Of a stretch of 64,000 nucleotides of DNA, positions 51,242-60,274 are shown in pieces. Both the position numbers and the translations under genes were made by a program. Numbering within the stretch: position 1 is the stretch's first letter; the number at the start of each line of letters is the position of its first letter. The stretch is from Halalkalicoccus subterraneus (GTDB taxonomy: Archaea > Halobacteriota > Halobacteria > Halobacteriales > Halalkalicoccaceae), in assembly GCF_003697815.1 (NCBI RefSeq), contig NZ_RDQG01000025.1, positions 58,704 through 122,703 of the forward strand, read 5' to 3'. The notes below the pieces were generated by a model. That model ran no database searches. It saw only the letters and a program-made list of their open reading frames with translations, and was not told the origin of the DNA.

Positions 51242-52231
51242 TCATCGATGGGCGAACAAGCCGGACTGGGCGGTTTCTTCGAAGAACGCCTCGAAGGAGA
51301 CGAGCCGCGGGCCCGAATCGAGCGCTCGAAACGCGACGACCTCATCGACGACTTCGAGCTCGCGCTCGCCGTCGGCCCCGAGCACGCCCTCGGTGACGTC
51401 GACCGTCATCGACTCGTCCGGTGAGAGTCGTCGGCGTTCCTCGACGCCGAGGTCGGCCACCATACCGGGAGCGACAACCGCAGTCGCCGTTTGTGGGGCC
51501 GTCTCGGCGTCGGCGAGCCGAAGTCCGACCGCGTCCGGATCGTCGGGTGCAAGCGAGCCGAACGCGCCCGCAACGCTACTGAGGCCGATATCGGCCGGGT
51601 TCGCCCGCGAGACGATCCCGCCGGCCAGATCGGCTGGGTCGATCATCGCACGGGTCCCGATAAACGTCCGGTCCGAGAGTTCGACCGAGGCAAGCCCGGT
51701 GACGCGCTCGTCCGATGTAGTCCGGGCTTCGACCATGCCGTGGTGAGTCGTGACCGCCTCGGCGTCGACTCCGCCGGTCGCAATGAGTGCGGCGGCCGCC
51801 CCGGCGAGCGTGCCGTCGATGGCGGTCGGGACGACGTTGTTCGTCCCCGTCGAGACCGAAAGCAGCGGGACGTCACCGCACTCGAGGGCGGTGTCGCGGC
51901 TCGTCCCGTCGCCGCCGAGGACGACGATCGCGTCGGTCTCCGCACGAAACCGCGCCGCGGCCCGGCGGGTGTCGGCGGCGGTCCCCTCGATGGGGAGATC
52001 GAGCAACGCAGTCTCGACGTCGGGGCTTTCCTCGGCGGCGCTCGCGGCGATCCCGGCAGTGTCGGGCATCAAAAGCGCTTCGGGAGGGTTCGAAACGGCC
52101 TGCAGCCCTTCGAGAACGCATTCGGCGACCCGGCGCTTCGCGTAGTTGTCGACAACCGTCGCACCGCCGGTCAGTCGCCGAATATCCCGTCCAGCCGAGG
52201 GGTTGACGATCAGTCCGATACGATCGCCCAC
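51242..52231 (-). CDS. acoX: AcoX-like ATP-NAD kinase family protein, 329 aa
   Basis: The NAD-kinase fold motifs are visible: GLIVNPSAGRD at the N-terminus, then IVVLGGDGTSRDTAL, then SVSTGTNNVVP (equivalent of the NAD/diacylglycerol kinase NNVVP motif). AcoX proteins accompany acetoin dehydrogenase operons in bacteria; their role is not well defined. GTG start; the E1-beta stop is two bases away, so it is the last gene of the three-gene operon. Cytoplasmic. Confidence 0.75.
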   Translation of the reverse strand: MGDRIGLIVNPSAGRDIRRLTGGATVVDNYAKRRVAECVLEGLQAVSNPPEALLMPDTAGIAASAAEESPDVETALLDLPIEGTAADTRRAAARFRAETDAIVVLGGDGTSRDTALECGDVPLLSVSTGTNNVVPTAIDGTLAGAAAALIATGGVDAEAVTTHHGMVEARTTSDERVTGLASVELSDRTFIGTRAMIDPADLAGGIVSRANPADIGLSSVAGAFGSLAPDDPDAVGLRLADAETAPQTATAVVAPGMVADLGVEERRRLSPDESMTVDVTEGVLGADGERELEVVDEVVAFRALDSGPRLVSFEAFFEETAQSGLFAHR

Positions 52232-52233
52232 CG

Positions 52234-53235
52234 CTAGACGATCCGCTCGATGGCATCCCTGACCTCTTCGCCTCCGGGGAGGACCTCCCCTTCGAGCGGC
52301 GGGCTAAACGGCATGTGCGTATCGGGCACGCCTACCCGCTGGATCGGCGCATCGAGACTGTAGAAGGCGTTTTCGACGGCTCGAGCCACCACCTCGGCGT
52401 GCGTACCGTACGAAAGGGGACTCTCGTCGGCGACGACTAATCGTCCAGTCTTGTTCAGGCTCTCGACGATGGTGTCGGTATCGAGGGGATAGAGCGATCG
52501 CAGGTCGATCACCTCGACGTCGGTGTCGCCCTCCAGATCATCGGCCACCGAGAGCGACTCGCCGACGAGCCGTTGAGTCGCGACGACGGTCACGTCCGAG
52601 CCCTCACGTTCGACGTTCGCCTCTCCCAAGGGGATGGTGAACTCCTCGTCGGTGGGCACCTCGCCCGACTGCTCGTAGATCATCTTGTTCTCGAAGAAGA
52701 AAACGGGGTCATCGGAACGGATCGCCGACTTCAGCAGGCCCTTCGCGGCCGCGGGCGTGCCCGGTGCGACGGCCATCAGGCCGGGGAAGTGGGCGATCCA
52801 GGCGTGGACGGTCCCCGAGTGCTGGCTCGCCGCGCCCATGCCCCCGCCCTCGGTGGTGCGGACGGTGACGGGCATCTCGGTCTTCCCGCCGAACATGTAG
52901 CGCATCTTCGCCATCTGGTTCATCGTCTGCTCCATCGCGACCCCGATGAAATCGGAGAACATGAGCTCGACGACCGGGCGCGAACCGGTCGCGGCCGCGC
53001 CGGTTGCCGCACCCATGAACCCCGATTCGCCGATGGGAGTATCCCGCACGCGGTCCTTTCCGAACTGCTCGTGGAGGTCGCCGGTCACGTCGAGCACTCC
53101 GCCCATCGTCGCGATGTCCTCGCCCATGAGGAAGACGTCCTCGTCGCGGTCGAGTTCTTCACGGAGCGTCTCGCGGATCGCCTCCCGGACCGTCATCGTC
53201 TCGGTCTGCTCGGCCTCGAGTCCCGCGCTCGCCAT
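52234..53235 (-). CDS. 2-oxoacid dehydrogenase E1 component, beta subunit, 333 aa
   Basis: Transketolase-like pyrimidine-binding (MTVREAIRETLREELDRDEDVFLMGEDI) and C-terminal domains. TPIGESGFMGAATGAA, ELMFSDFIGVAMEQTMNQMAKMRYMFGGKTEMPVTVRTTEGGGMGAASQHS are landmarks of the E1 beta subunit. C-terminal VEVIDLRSLYPLDTDTI is the family motif. With E1-alpha it decarboxylates a 2-oxoacid or cleaves acetoin using thiamine diphosphate. Its ATG overlaps the E1-alpha TGA by one base. Confidence 0.88.
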   Translation of the reverse strand: MASAGLEAEQTETMTVREAIRETLREELDRDEDVFLMGEDIATMGGVLDVTGDLHEQFGKDRVRDTPIGESGFMGAATGAAATGSRPVVELMFSDFIGVAMEQTMNQMAKMRYMFGGKTEMPVTVRTTEGGGMGAASQHSGTVHAWIAHFPGLMAVAPGTPAAAKGLLKSAIRSDDPVFFFENKMIYEQSGEVPTDEEFTIPLGEANVEREGSDVTVVATQRLVGESLSVADDLEGDTDVEVIDLRSLYPLDTDTIVESLNKTGRLVVADESPLSYGTHAEVVARAVENAFYSLDAPIQRVGVPDTHMPFSPPLEGEVLPGGEEVRDAIERIV

Positions 53236-54287
53236 CAGCGCTCACCTCCGTTGTCGTGATCGGGCCCACCGTCGGCACGCACCTGCTGAGCGAAGCGCGT
53301 AAGCTCTGGCACGTCGGCGCCGAACATATCGTCGTAGGCTTCCTGTGGGGTCGGTTCCTCGGCATCCAAGGCGTATTCGAGGGCCTCCTCGATGGTCGAT
53401 TTCGCCTCTTTGGTCAGCTCCTCGAAACCGTCATCGGTGAGTTCACCTCGGTCCATCAGGCGCTCGGCGAAGGAATCGATCGGATCGCGGGCTTCCCAGC
53501 GTTCGACCTCGTCGTCCTCCCGGTAGAGCTCCTCGTCGCCCTCGAAATGGCCGTGGAACCGGTAGGTCTCGGCCTCGATGAACGTCGGTCCCTTCCCGTC
53601 GCGAGCGCGTTTTCGCGCCTCGCTTACGGCCTCGTTGACCGCGGTGACGTCCATCCCGTCGACGGTGATGCCAGGGATGTTGTAGGCACCGGCGGTCGCA
53701 CTCAGGTTCTCGACGTTGTGCTGTTCGTCGGCCGGCGTTCCCTCGCCGTAGCCGTTGTTCTCGACCAAGAAGATCACGGGTAAGTCCCACGTCGCCGCGA
53801 GATTCACCGCCGAATGGACCTGTCCCTGGGCGACGGCCCCATCGCCGAGGAAGGAGAGCGCGACTCGATCCTCGTCCTTCCGGTCGATCGTCAGCGCCGC
53901 ACCGGTTCCGAGCGGCGGGCCGGCACCGACGATCCCGTTGGCACCGAGCATCCCGGCGTCGACGTCGGCGATGTGCATCGAGCCTCCCTTGCCATTGCAG
54001 TAGCCGTCGCGCTTGCCGTAGAGTTCGGCCATCATCGGTTTCGGGTCGAGCCCCTTTGCGATACAGTGGCCGTGGCCCCGATGCGTGCTCGTAATGTAGT
54101 CGTCCTCCTCCAAGGCGGCACACGCGCCTACGCCCACCGCCTCCTCGCCGATATACAGGTGAACGAACCCTGGTATCTCGCCGTCGGCGAAGCGCTCCCC
54201 CGCCGTCTCGTCGAACCAACGGATCGTGAGCATTCGTCGTAGCGCCTCCTTACGCCCCGCTTCCGTCTCCAGATCTATGCTTGGCAT
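53235..54287 (-). CDS. 2-oxoacid dehydrogenase E1 component, alpha subunit, 350 aa
   Basis: Thiamine-diphosphate-binding alpha subunit. RRMLTIRWFDETAGERFADGEIPGFVHLYIGEEAVGVGACA; SFLGDGAVAQGQVHSAVNLAATWDLPVIFLVENN is the ThDP motif (GDG...NN); YRFHGHFEGDEELYR supplies the phosphorylation-loop-like segment. Length normal. The neighbourhood of an AcoX-like protein favours acetoin-type over pyruvate-type substrate, but this is not certain. TATA-like TTAATATT (about 54311-54318) in the leftward orientation is about 25 bases from the ATG. Confidence 0.88.
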   Translation of the reverse strand: MPSIDLETEAGRKEALRRMLTIRWFDETAGERFADGEIPGFVHLYIGEEAVGVGACAALEEDDYITSTHRGHGHCIAKGLDPKPMMAELYGKRDGYCNGKGGSMHIADVDAGMLGANGIVGAGPPLGTGAALTIDRKDEDRVALSFLGDGAVAQGQVHSAVNLAATWDLPVIFLVENNGYGEGTPADEQHNVENLSATAGAYNIPGITVDGMDVTAVNEAVSEARKRARDGKGPTFIEAETYRFHGHFEGDEELYREDDEVERWEARDPIDSFAERLMDRGELTDDGFEELTKEAKSTIEEALEYALDAEEPTPQEAYDDMFGADVPELTRFAQQVRADGGPDHDNGGER

Positions 54288-54447
54288 CGCGAAGCAAAAC
54301 GTAACGATCAATATTAACTGTTGGGTGTTATCTATTGTCGTGGATGGTGCGGAGTACTCGCGCGTAGGAACCGCGGAACGGGGTCGTAAACCAGCGGTAC
54401 CCGCCGCGGTCTCGCCCCTTTTCCGACGGACGCCGTTACAGCCGACG

Positions 54448-55302
54448 ATGCCAGTCAGAGACGAGCCGCCCACGACGGAGTCGGTTCGCGAACGGACGAG
54501 CCTCGCGGGCGCCACGGCGGTAGTGACCGGCGCCTCCAGCGGGATCGGACGCGCCATCGCCGAGACGTTCGTCGCCGACGGGGCCGACGTCGTGATCTGT
54601 TCACGGACACAGTCCGACGTCGACGCGGTCGCCGAAGAACTGAACGGGACCGGGCTGCCGGGCGAGGTCCTGCCCGTCGAGTGCGACGTCACCGATCGCG
54701 AGTCGGTCGAGGTGCTCGCACAAGCGACGATCGAGGAATTTGGGGATGGCGATGATCAGAGCCCGTCTGCTCGGGGGACGTCGTCCTCCGGCGTCGACGT
54801 TCTCGTGAACAACGCCGGGGGCACCGGTGCCGGCGGCCCCCTCCACGAGGTCGAGCCGGAGGACTGGGATGACGTCCTCGAAGTGAACCTCACGGGCACG
54901 TTCAACGTCACCCGGGCGTTCGCCGACGCACTCCGGAACGGCGGCGGTTCGGTCGTCAACACCGCGAGCATGGCTGGGCGCTACGGCGTCGCCGGCATGG
55001 GACCGTACAGCGCCGCGAAGGCCGGCGTCTCGATGCTTACCCGGACGCTCGCCAGCGAGTGGGCCGACAGCGACGTTCGGGTCAACGCCGTCGAGCCGGG
55101 ATTCATCGCCTCGCCGCCCGTCGTCGAGAGTTTCGATCTCGACGAGATTCCCGACCGCGAGTCGGTCGAACGGCAGGTCGGAACGCCCCACGAAGTGGCC
55201 GATACCGTTCGATTCCTCGCGAGCGACGCCGCCTCGTTCGTCAGCGGCCAGACGATCGCGCCGAACGGACCACCCCACACGTTCTCGCCGCCTGAGGCGT
55301 AA
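54448..55302 (+). CDS. short-chain dehydrogenase/reductase, 284 aa
   Basis: Classical SDR. TGASSGIGRAIAE (about 30-42) binds the cofactor, NNAGG follows at about 115, catalytic SMAGRYG and YSAAKAG (Tyr-x3-Lys). A 15-residue acidic/Ser insert (DDQSPSARGTSSSG) interrupts the region before NNAG and looks haloarchaeal. Start ATG at 54448 is chosen since the longer frame reads through the divergent promoter. Transcribed away from the E1 operon; substrate unknown (acetoin or butanediol reduction is possible from context). Confidence 0.82.
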   Translation: MPVRDEPPTTESVRERTSLAGATAVVTGASSGIGRAIAETFVADGADVVICSRTQSDVDAVAEELNGTGLPGEVLPVECDVTDRESVEVLAQATIEEFGDGDDQSPSARGTSSSGVDVLVNNAGGTGAGGPLHEVEPEDWDDVLEVNLTGTFNVTRAFADALRNGGGSVVNTASMAGRYGVAGMGPYSAAKAGVSMLTRTLASEWADSDVRVNAVEPGFIASPPVVESFDLDEIPDRESVERQVGTPHEVADTVRFLASDAASFVSGQTIAPNGPPHTFSPPEA

Positions 55303-55456
55303 CCGTCGCCCCGAAGCCGGCCACGGATCACAGGGCAATCCTCCACGCGATACGTCGTCGGTCAGACGCGAGTTCCGCAGTCATAAATGGCCGTGCTCCG
55401 GAACCGACTCGCCGCGAGCGTCACCCTTTCCGTCGGGACGACCCAACGGCCTCGCG

Positions 55457-56524
55457 ATGCGATCCTATCTCGACGACTTCACGCGTCGCGACTGGCAGGA
55501 CGAATCGACCGATGGGACAGTTCGTCTCGCCGTCGTCGGCCTCGGTTGGTTCGCCCGCGAGCAGGCGCTTCCCGGTATCGGGAAAAGTGAGCGCTGCGAG
55601 ACGACGGTGCTGGTTACCGGCTCACCGGAGAAGGGCGAACGAGTCGCCGCCGACACCGGCGCCGAGCACGTCCTCTCCTACGAGGAGTTCCACGAGGGCG
55701 AGGCTGCCGACGATTACGACGCGGTATACGTCGCGACGCCGACCGGACGCCACCTCGAATACGTCGAGACGGCGGCCGAACTCGAAAAGGACGTCATCAC
55801 CGAGAAGCCAATGGAGAAGTCCGTCGAACGCGCCGAGCGTCTACGGGAGGTCTGCGAGGCGGCGGGCGTCACGCTCATGGTCGCCTACCGCCCCCGAATG
55901 GAGCCGGACTTCCGGCGCGCCCGCGAACTCGTCCGCGACGGTGTCATCGGCGACGTGACCGAGGTCCACGCGCAGTTCTCCTTTACAGTCCTGGACATGG
56001 GCGGACCCGATCAGTGGCGCATCGACCGCGAGCTCGCCGGTGGCGGTGCACTGATGGACGCGGGCGTTTACACGGCGACGGCCGCGCGTTTCTTCGCCGA
56101 TAGCGAGGCCGTCTCCGTCCAGGGCGAGACCGTCTCCGATCACGAGGCCTTCGACGAGGGCGTCGAGGAGCGCGCCAACTACATGGTCCGGTTCGAGAAC
56201 GGTGTCACGGCGTCGTGTTCGACAAGTTTTACCGGCGCGTACAACGACTGGGTCGAGATCAACGGCACCGAGGGGACGATTCGGATCGACCCGGCGTTCT
56301 GGTTCAACGTCGACCGCGAACTCACCGTCGAGCGCGAGGACTGGGAGGCGACGGTGACTGGGCCCTCGGTCGACGAGGTCACGGAGGAGTTCGATCACTT
56401 CGGGTACGCGGTGCTGACCGGCACCGATCCCGAGCCCGGTGCCGGGGTCGGAATCGCCGATCTCGAGCTGCTCGAAGGCGTCTACGAGTCGGCCGAATCG
56501 GGCGAGCGCGTTCGACTCGACTGA
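55457..56524 (+). CDS. gfo6: D-xylose 1-dehydrogenase, Gfo/Idh/MocA family (Gfo6), 355 aa
   Basis: NAD(P)-dependent sugar oxidoreductase. The N-terminal YLDDFTRRDWQ start is typical of the haloarchaeal xylose dehydrogenase, followed by the Rossmann VRLAVVGLGWFAREQALPGI, the family motif ITEKPMEKSVERAERL and VAYRPRMEP. The C-terminal domain contains GGGALMDAGVYTATAARF, with the usual His replaced by Tyr. It begins haloarchaeal pentose oxidation to xylonate. The name follows the characterised Haloferax/Haloarcula enzymes; other pentoses are possible. Confidence 0.85.
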   Translation: MRSYLDDFTRRDWQDESTDGTVRLAVVGLGWFAREQALPGIGKSERCETTVLVTGSPEKGERVAADTGAEHVLSYEEFHEGEAADDYDAVYVATPTGRHLEYVETAAELEKDVITEKPMEKSVERAERLREVCEAAGVTLMVAYRPRMEPDFRRARELVRDGVIGDVTEVHAQFSFTVLDMGGPDQWRIDRELAGGGALMDAGVYTATAARFFADSEAVSVQGETVSDHEAFDEGVEERANYMVRFENGVTASCSTSFTGAYNDWVEINGTEGTIRIDPAFWFNVDRELTVEREDWEATVTGPSVDEVTEEFDHFGYAVLTGTDPEPGAGVGIADLELLEGVYESAESGERVRLD

Positions 56525-56540
56525 CACAGGGACTCTGCGG

Positions 56541-57503
56541 TCAGTTCCCGACCGCGTGTAAGTCGGCCGCGAGGGCGTCGATCGCCTCGCGGGCGCGGTC
56601 CCACTCGGGCTCGGCGAGCATCGTGAGAAAGCCGTGGATCATGTCGGGGTACTCGAGGCGGTTCACTGAAACGCCGGCGTCCTCGAGGCGGTCGGCGTAC
56701 GCCCGGCCCTCGTCGCGAAGCGGGTCGAACCCACAGGTGAGGACGGTCGCCGGCGGCAATGCCGTGAGATCGGGTGCTCGAAGCGGGGAGACGTAGGGGT
56801 GGTCACCGTCGAACTCGGTTTCGAGATACGCATCCCAGAAGCGCTCCATATCGCTGCGCGTGATGAAGTAGCCACTGGCGTTCTCGGTATACGAATCCGT
56901 CTCGAAGGCGTGGTCGGTCACGGGATAGACGAGTAGCTGATGGGCGATTGCGGGTCCATCGCGGTCGCGCGCGAGCAGCGCGACCGCCGTCGCAAGCGTT
57001 CCCCCGGCGCTGTCGCCGCCGACCGCGAGGCGCTCGGGATCGACGCGAACGTCGGTTTCGAAACCGAGATCGGGCTCGTCGGAGAGCCAGTCGAGGGCAC
57101 CATAGCAGTCCTCGAGCGGCGCGGGAAACGGCGCCTCGGGCGCGCGACGATAGTCGACGGCGACGACGAGACAGTTGGCGGCGTTCGCCAGCGCGCGGGC
57201 GGCGAGGTCGTGGGTCGCGAGGTCGCCGACGACCCAGCCCCCGCCGTGAAAGAACAGGAGCGTCGCTTGCGGCCCTTCGGTTCCACCGGGGTCGTAGCTG
57301 CGGATCGGGATCGGGCCGTTCGGACCATCAATAGTTCTGTCGCTGACCTGTTCGATGGGTTCGGACGGGCCCCCGGTCGGGACGGTCAACTCGAGGTACG
57401 TCTCGCGTGCCTGAGTGGTTGATTGACGGTAGAGCGGCGGGACACCGCCTTCCGAGAGCTCGTGGAGCAGGTCTTCCGCTTGGGGGTGGAGTTCCGTCGA
57501 CAT
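56541..57503 (-). CDS. alpha/beta hydrolase (HSL-type esterase), 320 aa
   Basis: Hormone-sensitive-lipase-like family: oxyanion motif FFHGGGWVVGD, nucleophile GGDSAGGTLA (Ser in GDSAG), acid DPLRDEG and catalytic His in DMIHGFLTM. It carries out ester hydrolysis of small lipophilic substrates; cytoplasmic. Convergent with gfo6. The ATG at 57503 is the clear family start, after which MSTELHPQAEDLLHEL forms the cap helix. Confidence 0.88.
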   Translation of the reverse strand: MSTELHPQAEDLLHELSEGGVPPLYRQSTTQARETYLELTVPTGGPSEPIEQVSDRTIDGPNGPIPIRSYDPGGTEGPQATLLFFHGGGWVVGDLATHDLAARALANAANCLVVAVDYRRAPEAPFPAPLEDCYGALDWLSDEPDLGFETDVRVDPERLAVGGDSAGGTLATAVALLARDRDGPAIAHQLLVYPVTDHAFETDSYTENASGYFITRSDMERFWDAYLETEFDGDHPYVSPLRAPDLTALPPATVLTCGFDPLRDEGRAYADRLEDAGVSVNRLEYPDMIHGFLTMLAEPEWDRAREAIDALAADLHAVGN

Positions 57504-57676
57504 GAGAGGACACCGATACCTCTCGTTGTCCGTGCTACCTATTAACAGTGTGCCCGGGCAGGTGCAGTCGGCGGCGTCAGTCGAGGGACTCCCCTCGAGA
57601 ACGGGATGGCCGCAGTCATCGGTAAATGAAAGGGGTACCGCTTCGATCAACCGGCGAGTGGCGCCGCATTGGCACC

Positions 57677-58273
57677 CTATTCGTCACGTATCACGACGGC
57701 CTGCACGTACTCCTCGGCGGTTCGGCGCGCGGTGGCGAGGGCGTCGTCTCCGAGGACGACCTCGCGGGTACGGGCCCCGTCGACGATCGTCATGAGCGCT
57801 CGGGCGACGTGGTCGGGATCGACCTCGGCGAAGACGCCCGCCTCGATCCCCTGGGCGATCACGGTCTCAAGGAGGTAGCAGACGTACTCGTCGTTCTGCT
57901 GGAAGCGTTCGCCGAAGGCCTCCTTGTAGGGGGCCTGGCTTCGCATCTCGAGCATCGCCACCAGCAGGTCCCGGTGGTCCTCCAGTTCGACGAGGAGTTG
58001 ATCCAACAGCAGTTCCAGTCGCCGCTCGGGGTCCGTGGTCTCGACCTCGTGGACGCTGTCCTTGAACCGTCCGAGGATGTAGTCCAGAAACGTCGCCAGC
58101 AGGTTGTCCTTCGTGTCGTAGTGGTAGTGGATCGCGGCCGTCGATTTGCCGTACTCCGCGGCGATCCGTTTGACCGTGAGGTCCGCGTACCCGTGCTCGC
58201 GCAACGCCCGGTAGGTCGCCCTCATGATCTCCTCGTCGGGATCCGAGCCGGATCGGTCCGGTGAGTCGGCCAT
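57677..58273 (-). CDS. TetR/AcrR family regulator, 198 aa
   Basis: The N-terminal HTH is ATYRALREHGYADLTVKRIAAEYGKSTAAIHYHYDTKDNLLATFLDYIL. The C-terminal helical effector domain is typical of haloarchaeal TetR proteins. An upstream ATG at 58294 is possible, but the second Met is closer to the domain. Divergent from the MATE gene region, so it may regulate that transporter; the intervening region holds a plausible operator-like repeat. Confidence 0.82.
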   Translation of the reverse strand: MADSPDRSGSDPDEEIMRATYRALREHGYADLTVKRIAAEYGKSTAAIHYHYDTKDNLLATFLDYILGRFKDSVHEVETTDPERRLELLLDQLLVELEDHRDLLVAMLEMRSQAPYKEAFGERFQQNDEYVCYLLETVIAQGIEAGVFAEVDPDHVARALMTIVDGARTREVVLGDDALATARRTAEEYVQAVVIRDE

Positions 58274-58415
58274 TGGAGAACGAATAGGTCCCATACCGGA
58301 TAACGGTTTTGACTCATCAGTTAGCTTCAGTGATGATCTGTTGAGTGCTAATTCGAGCTATAGCTACGGTTTCTGTACGAGTATGTCTTACACTCTCTCG
58401 ATCAGAATGTTTTTG

Positions 58416-58429
58416 ACTGACTGGTTAGT
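58416..58429. promoter_or_regulatory. inverted repeat ACTGAC-TG-GTTAGT, TetR-type operator candidate
   Basis: Six-base arms with one mismatch, next to a TATA-like AGTATAG and 10 bases upstream of the ATG at 58440. Located between a TetR gene and a multidrug-type transporter, where such operators are common. Confidence 0.4.
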
Positions 58430-58439
58430 AAGTATAGTA

Positions 58440-58659
58440 ATGACTGATACGAGCGACGAACGGCAGGCGGATATCGCGGCCACGTTCTACCGGAGAAGTA
58501 CCAGGGGTGAACCGCGGAAGCGTCCGGTCCGGGGGAATGCAGGCGGACGAGCTCCGTGCCCGACTCCGTCGCGGGCTACCAGTTGCGGGACCGGGCGGGG
58601 CGGGGCGAACGGACGGGATCGTAATCGACGTACCGACCGATCAGGCGTCCTCGGGGTGA
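58440..58659 (+). pseudogene. possible frameshifted remnant upstream of the MATE gene
   Basis: The ATG at 58440 begins MTDTSDERQADIAATFYRRSTR, which resembles the start of a TetR protein (DIAAxTYRAL), but the frame then turns into Arg/Gly/Ser-rich sequence unlike any haloarchaeal protein. A second frame from about 58507 to the TGA at 58657-58659 reads coding-like ELRARLRRGLPVAG... GIVIDVPTDQASSG. One frameshift would link them. Its length is too short for an intact TetR, so this may be a deleted copy. Low confidence. Confidence 0.28.
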
Positions 58660-58666
58660 ACCGCTG

Positions 58667-60163
58667 ATGGGCGTCCGACGAGCCGTCAACGCTCTGTTCA
58701 AGAGCTCCGACGAGTTCGATCTCACCTCGGGTGGGATCGGCAAGCCGCTGTTCTATCTCTCCTTGCCAATCGTCGTGATGAACCTGTTTCAGACCGCCTA
58801 CAACCTGGCGGACACGTTCTGGCTCGGCCAGTATAGCACGAGCGCGCTGGCCGCGATCAGCTTCGCGTTCCCGATGGTGTTCCTGATGATTTCGCTCGCG
58901 CTCGGGCTTTCGGTGGCCGGAAGCGTCCTCGTCGCCCAGTATACGGGTGCCGGCCAAGAGCGGCGCGCGGAGTACGCCGCCTCCCAGACGATCGCGTACG
59001 CGGTGCTCGCGTCGCTCGTTCTGGGCGTGATCGGCTACGGCTTCGTCGACGAGGCGCTGGCGCTACTGGGCGTGAGCCCCGACATCGCGCCGCTGGTCGT
59101 CGAGTACATGCAGGTGTACGCCGTCGGTCTGGTGTTCGTCTTCGGCTTCGCCGTCTTCATGTCACTGATGCGTGGCTACGGCGATACGATCACGCCGATG
59201 TACGTGATGGCGGGGTCGGTCGTGCTCAACATCGTGATCGATCCGCTGTTGATATTCGGCTTCCAGGGGAACCCGCTTTTCGCCTGGCTGGGCCTCGGCG
59301 GACTAGAAACCGGATTGTTGGAACTGACCGGCTACGCCGGCTCGGGCATCGAGGGAGCGGCCGTCGCGACGGTGTTCTCGCGGGCGCTGGCCTTCCTCGT
59401 CGGGGTCGCGATCATGTTCCGTGGGAATCGCGGCGTGCGCATCCGCCTGGGCCAGATGGTGCCCGACCTCTCGTTTGCCCGGAAGGTGGTCGATATCGGC
59501 GTGCCCGCCTCGATCGAGGGAACCGCCCGATCGCTGTCGATCAACCTGCTGTTGTTCGTCATCGCCGCGTTCCCCGAGTCGGTCGTCGCCGCCTACGGGA
59601 TCGGTACGCGAATCTTCTCGGTGATCTTCCTGCCGGCGCTGGCGGTCTCCCAGGGCATCGAGACGATGACCGGCCAGAACATCGGGGCACGCAAGCAGGA
59701 CCGGGCAGCCGAGACGAACCACTTCGGGGCCCGCGCGCTGCTCGCCATCCTGACGGTCGCCGGCGTACTCATCATGGTCGCCGCGCGACCGGTCGCCTCG
59801 ATCTTCACGAACGATCCGGCCGTCATCGAACACAGCGCGACGTTCCTACGGGTCTCCGCGGTGAGTTTCGGCTTCATCGGCGTGATGCGCGCCTACACCG
59901 GTGGGTTCCGGGGGGCCGGACAGACGCTGATCGCCGCGGCGGTCTCGATTCTCACCCTTGGAATCATTCGCCTGCCGGTCGCGTGGATCGCGGCGGGTAC
60001 GTTCGGGGCGCTCGGGCTCTGGATCGCGTTCCCGATCTCGAACGTGCTCGGCGGGATCATCGCCTACCTCTGGTTCAAACGGGGGACGTGGCGCACGAGC
60101 GATCTCACCGACTCGGAGATCGGCTTCGGGGAAACGAGTAGCGGGTCGGTAACGGACGACTGA
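58667..60163 (+). CDS. MATE family efflux transporter, 498 aa
   Basis: Twelve-helix multidrug/toxin extrusion protein. GIGKPLFYLSLPIVVMNLFQTAYNLADTFWLGQYS is the N-terminal hallmark. The second bundle has FARKVVDIGVPASIEGTARSLSINLL. GTRIFSVIFLPALAVSQGIETMTGQNIGA is the other family landmark. Length is close to 460-500 in haloarchaeal members. It extrudes organic cations or other toxic molecules against H+ or Na+. A TetR gene and a candidate operator lie upstream. Confidence 0.88.
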   Translation: MGVRRAVNALFKSSDEFDLTSGGIGKPLFYLSLPIVVMNLFQTAYNLADTFWLGQYSTSALAAISFAFPMVFLMISLALGLSVAGSVLVAQYTGAGQERRAEYAASQTIAYAVLASLVLGVIGYGFVDEALALLGVSPDIAPLVVEYMQVYAVGLVFVFGFAVFMSLMRGYGDTITPMYVMAGSVVLNIVIDPLLIFGFQGNPLFAWLGLGGLETGLLELTGYAGSGIEGAAVATVFSRALAFLVGVAIMFRGNRGVRIRLGQMVPDLSFARKVVDIGVPASIEGTARSLSINLLLFVIAAFPESVVAAYGIGTRIFSVIFLPALAVSQGIETMTGQNIGARKQDRAAETNHFGARALLAILTVAGVLIMVAARPVASIFTNDPAVIEHSATFLRVSAVSFGFIGVMRAYTGGFRGAGQTLIAAAVSILTLGIIRLPVAWIAAGTFGALGLWIAFPISNVLGGIIAYLWFKRGTWRTSDLTDSEIGFGETSSGSVTDD

Positions 60164-60220
60164 TGGCTCAGAGAGGGTGAGGGGCCCGTGATCGTTCAGA
60201 GAACGTCGTGATCTGGACCG

Positions 60221-60239
60221 ATTAGCTTCGCAAGCTAAT
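60221..60239. promoter_or_regulatory. perfect inverted repeat ATTAGCTT-CGC-AAGCTAAT
   Basis: Eight-base perfect arms with a three-base loop, between the MATE gene and the cation exchanger. A TATA-like GTTATATC follows at 60250-60257, about 20 bases before the exchanger ATG. Either an operator for the exchanger or a transcription terminator for MATE; no T-run follows it, which favours an operator. Confidence 0.5.
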
Positions 60240-60274
60240 TCAATTCGGCGTTATATCGAAGAACTGACGAAATT

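Larger units (their letters stand above)
58274..58666. other. 393-base region between TetR and MATE genes
   Basis: Contains a palindromic AGCTATAGCT near 58349, an inverted repeat at 58416-58429 directly upstream of an ATG at 58440, and the damaged-looking small reading frames between there and the MATE start. No intact gene is confidently called. Confidence 0.55.
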
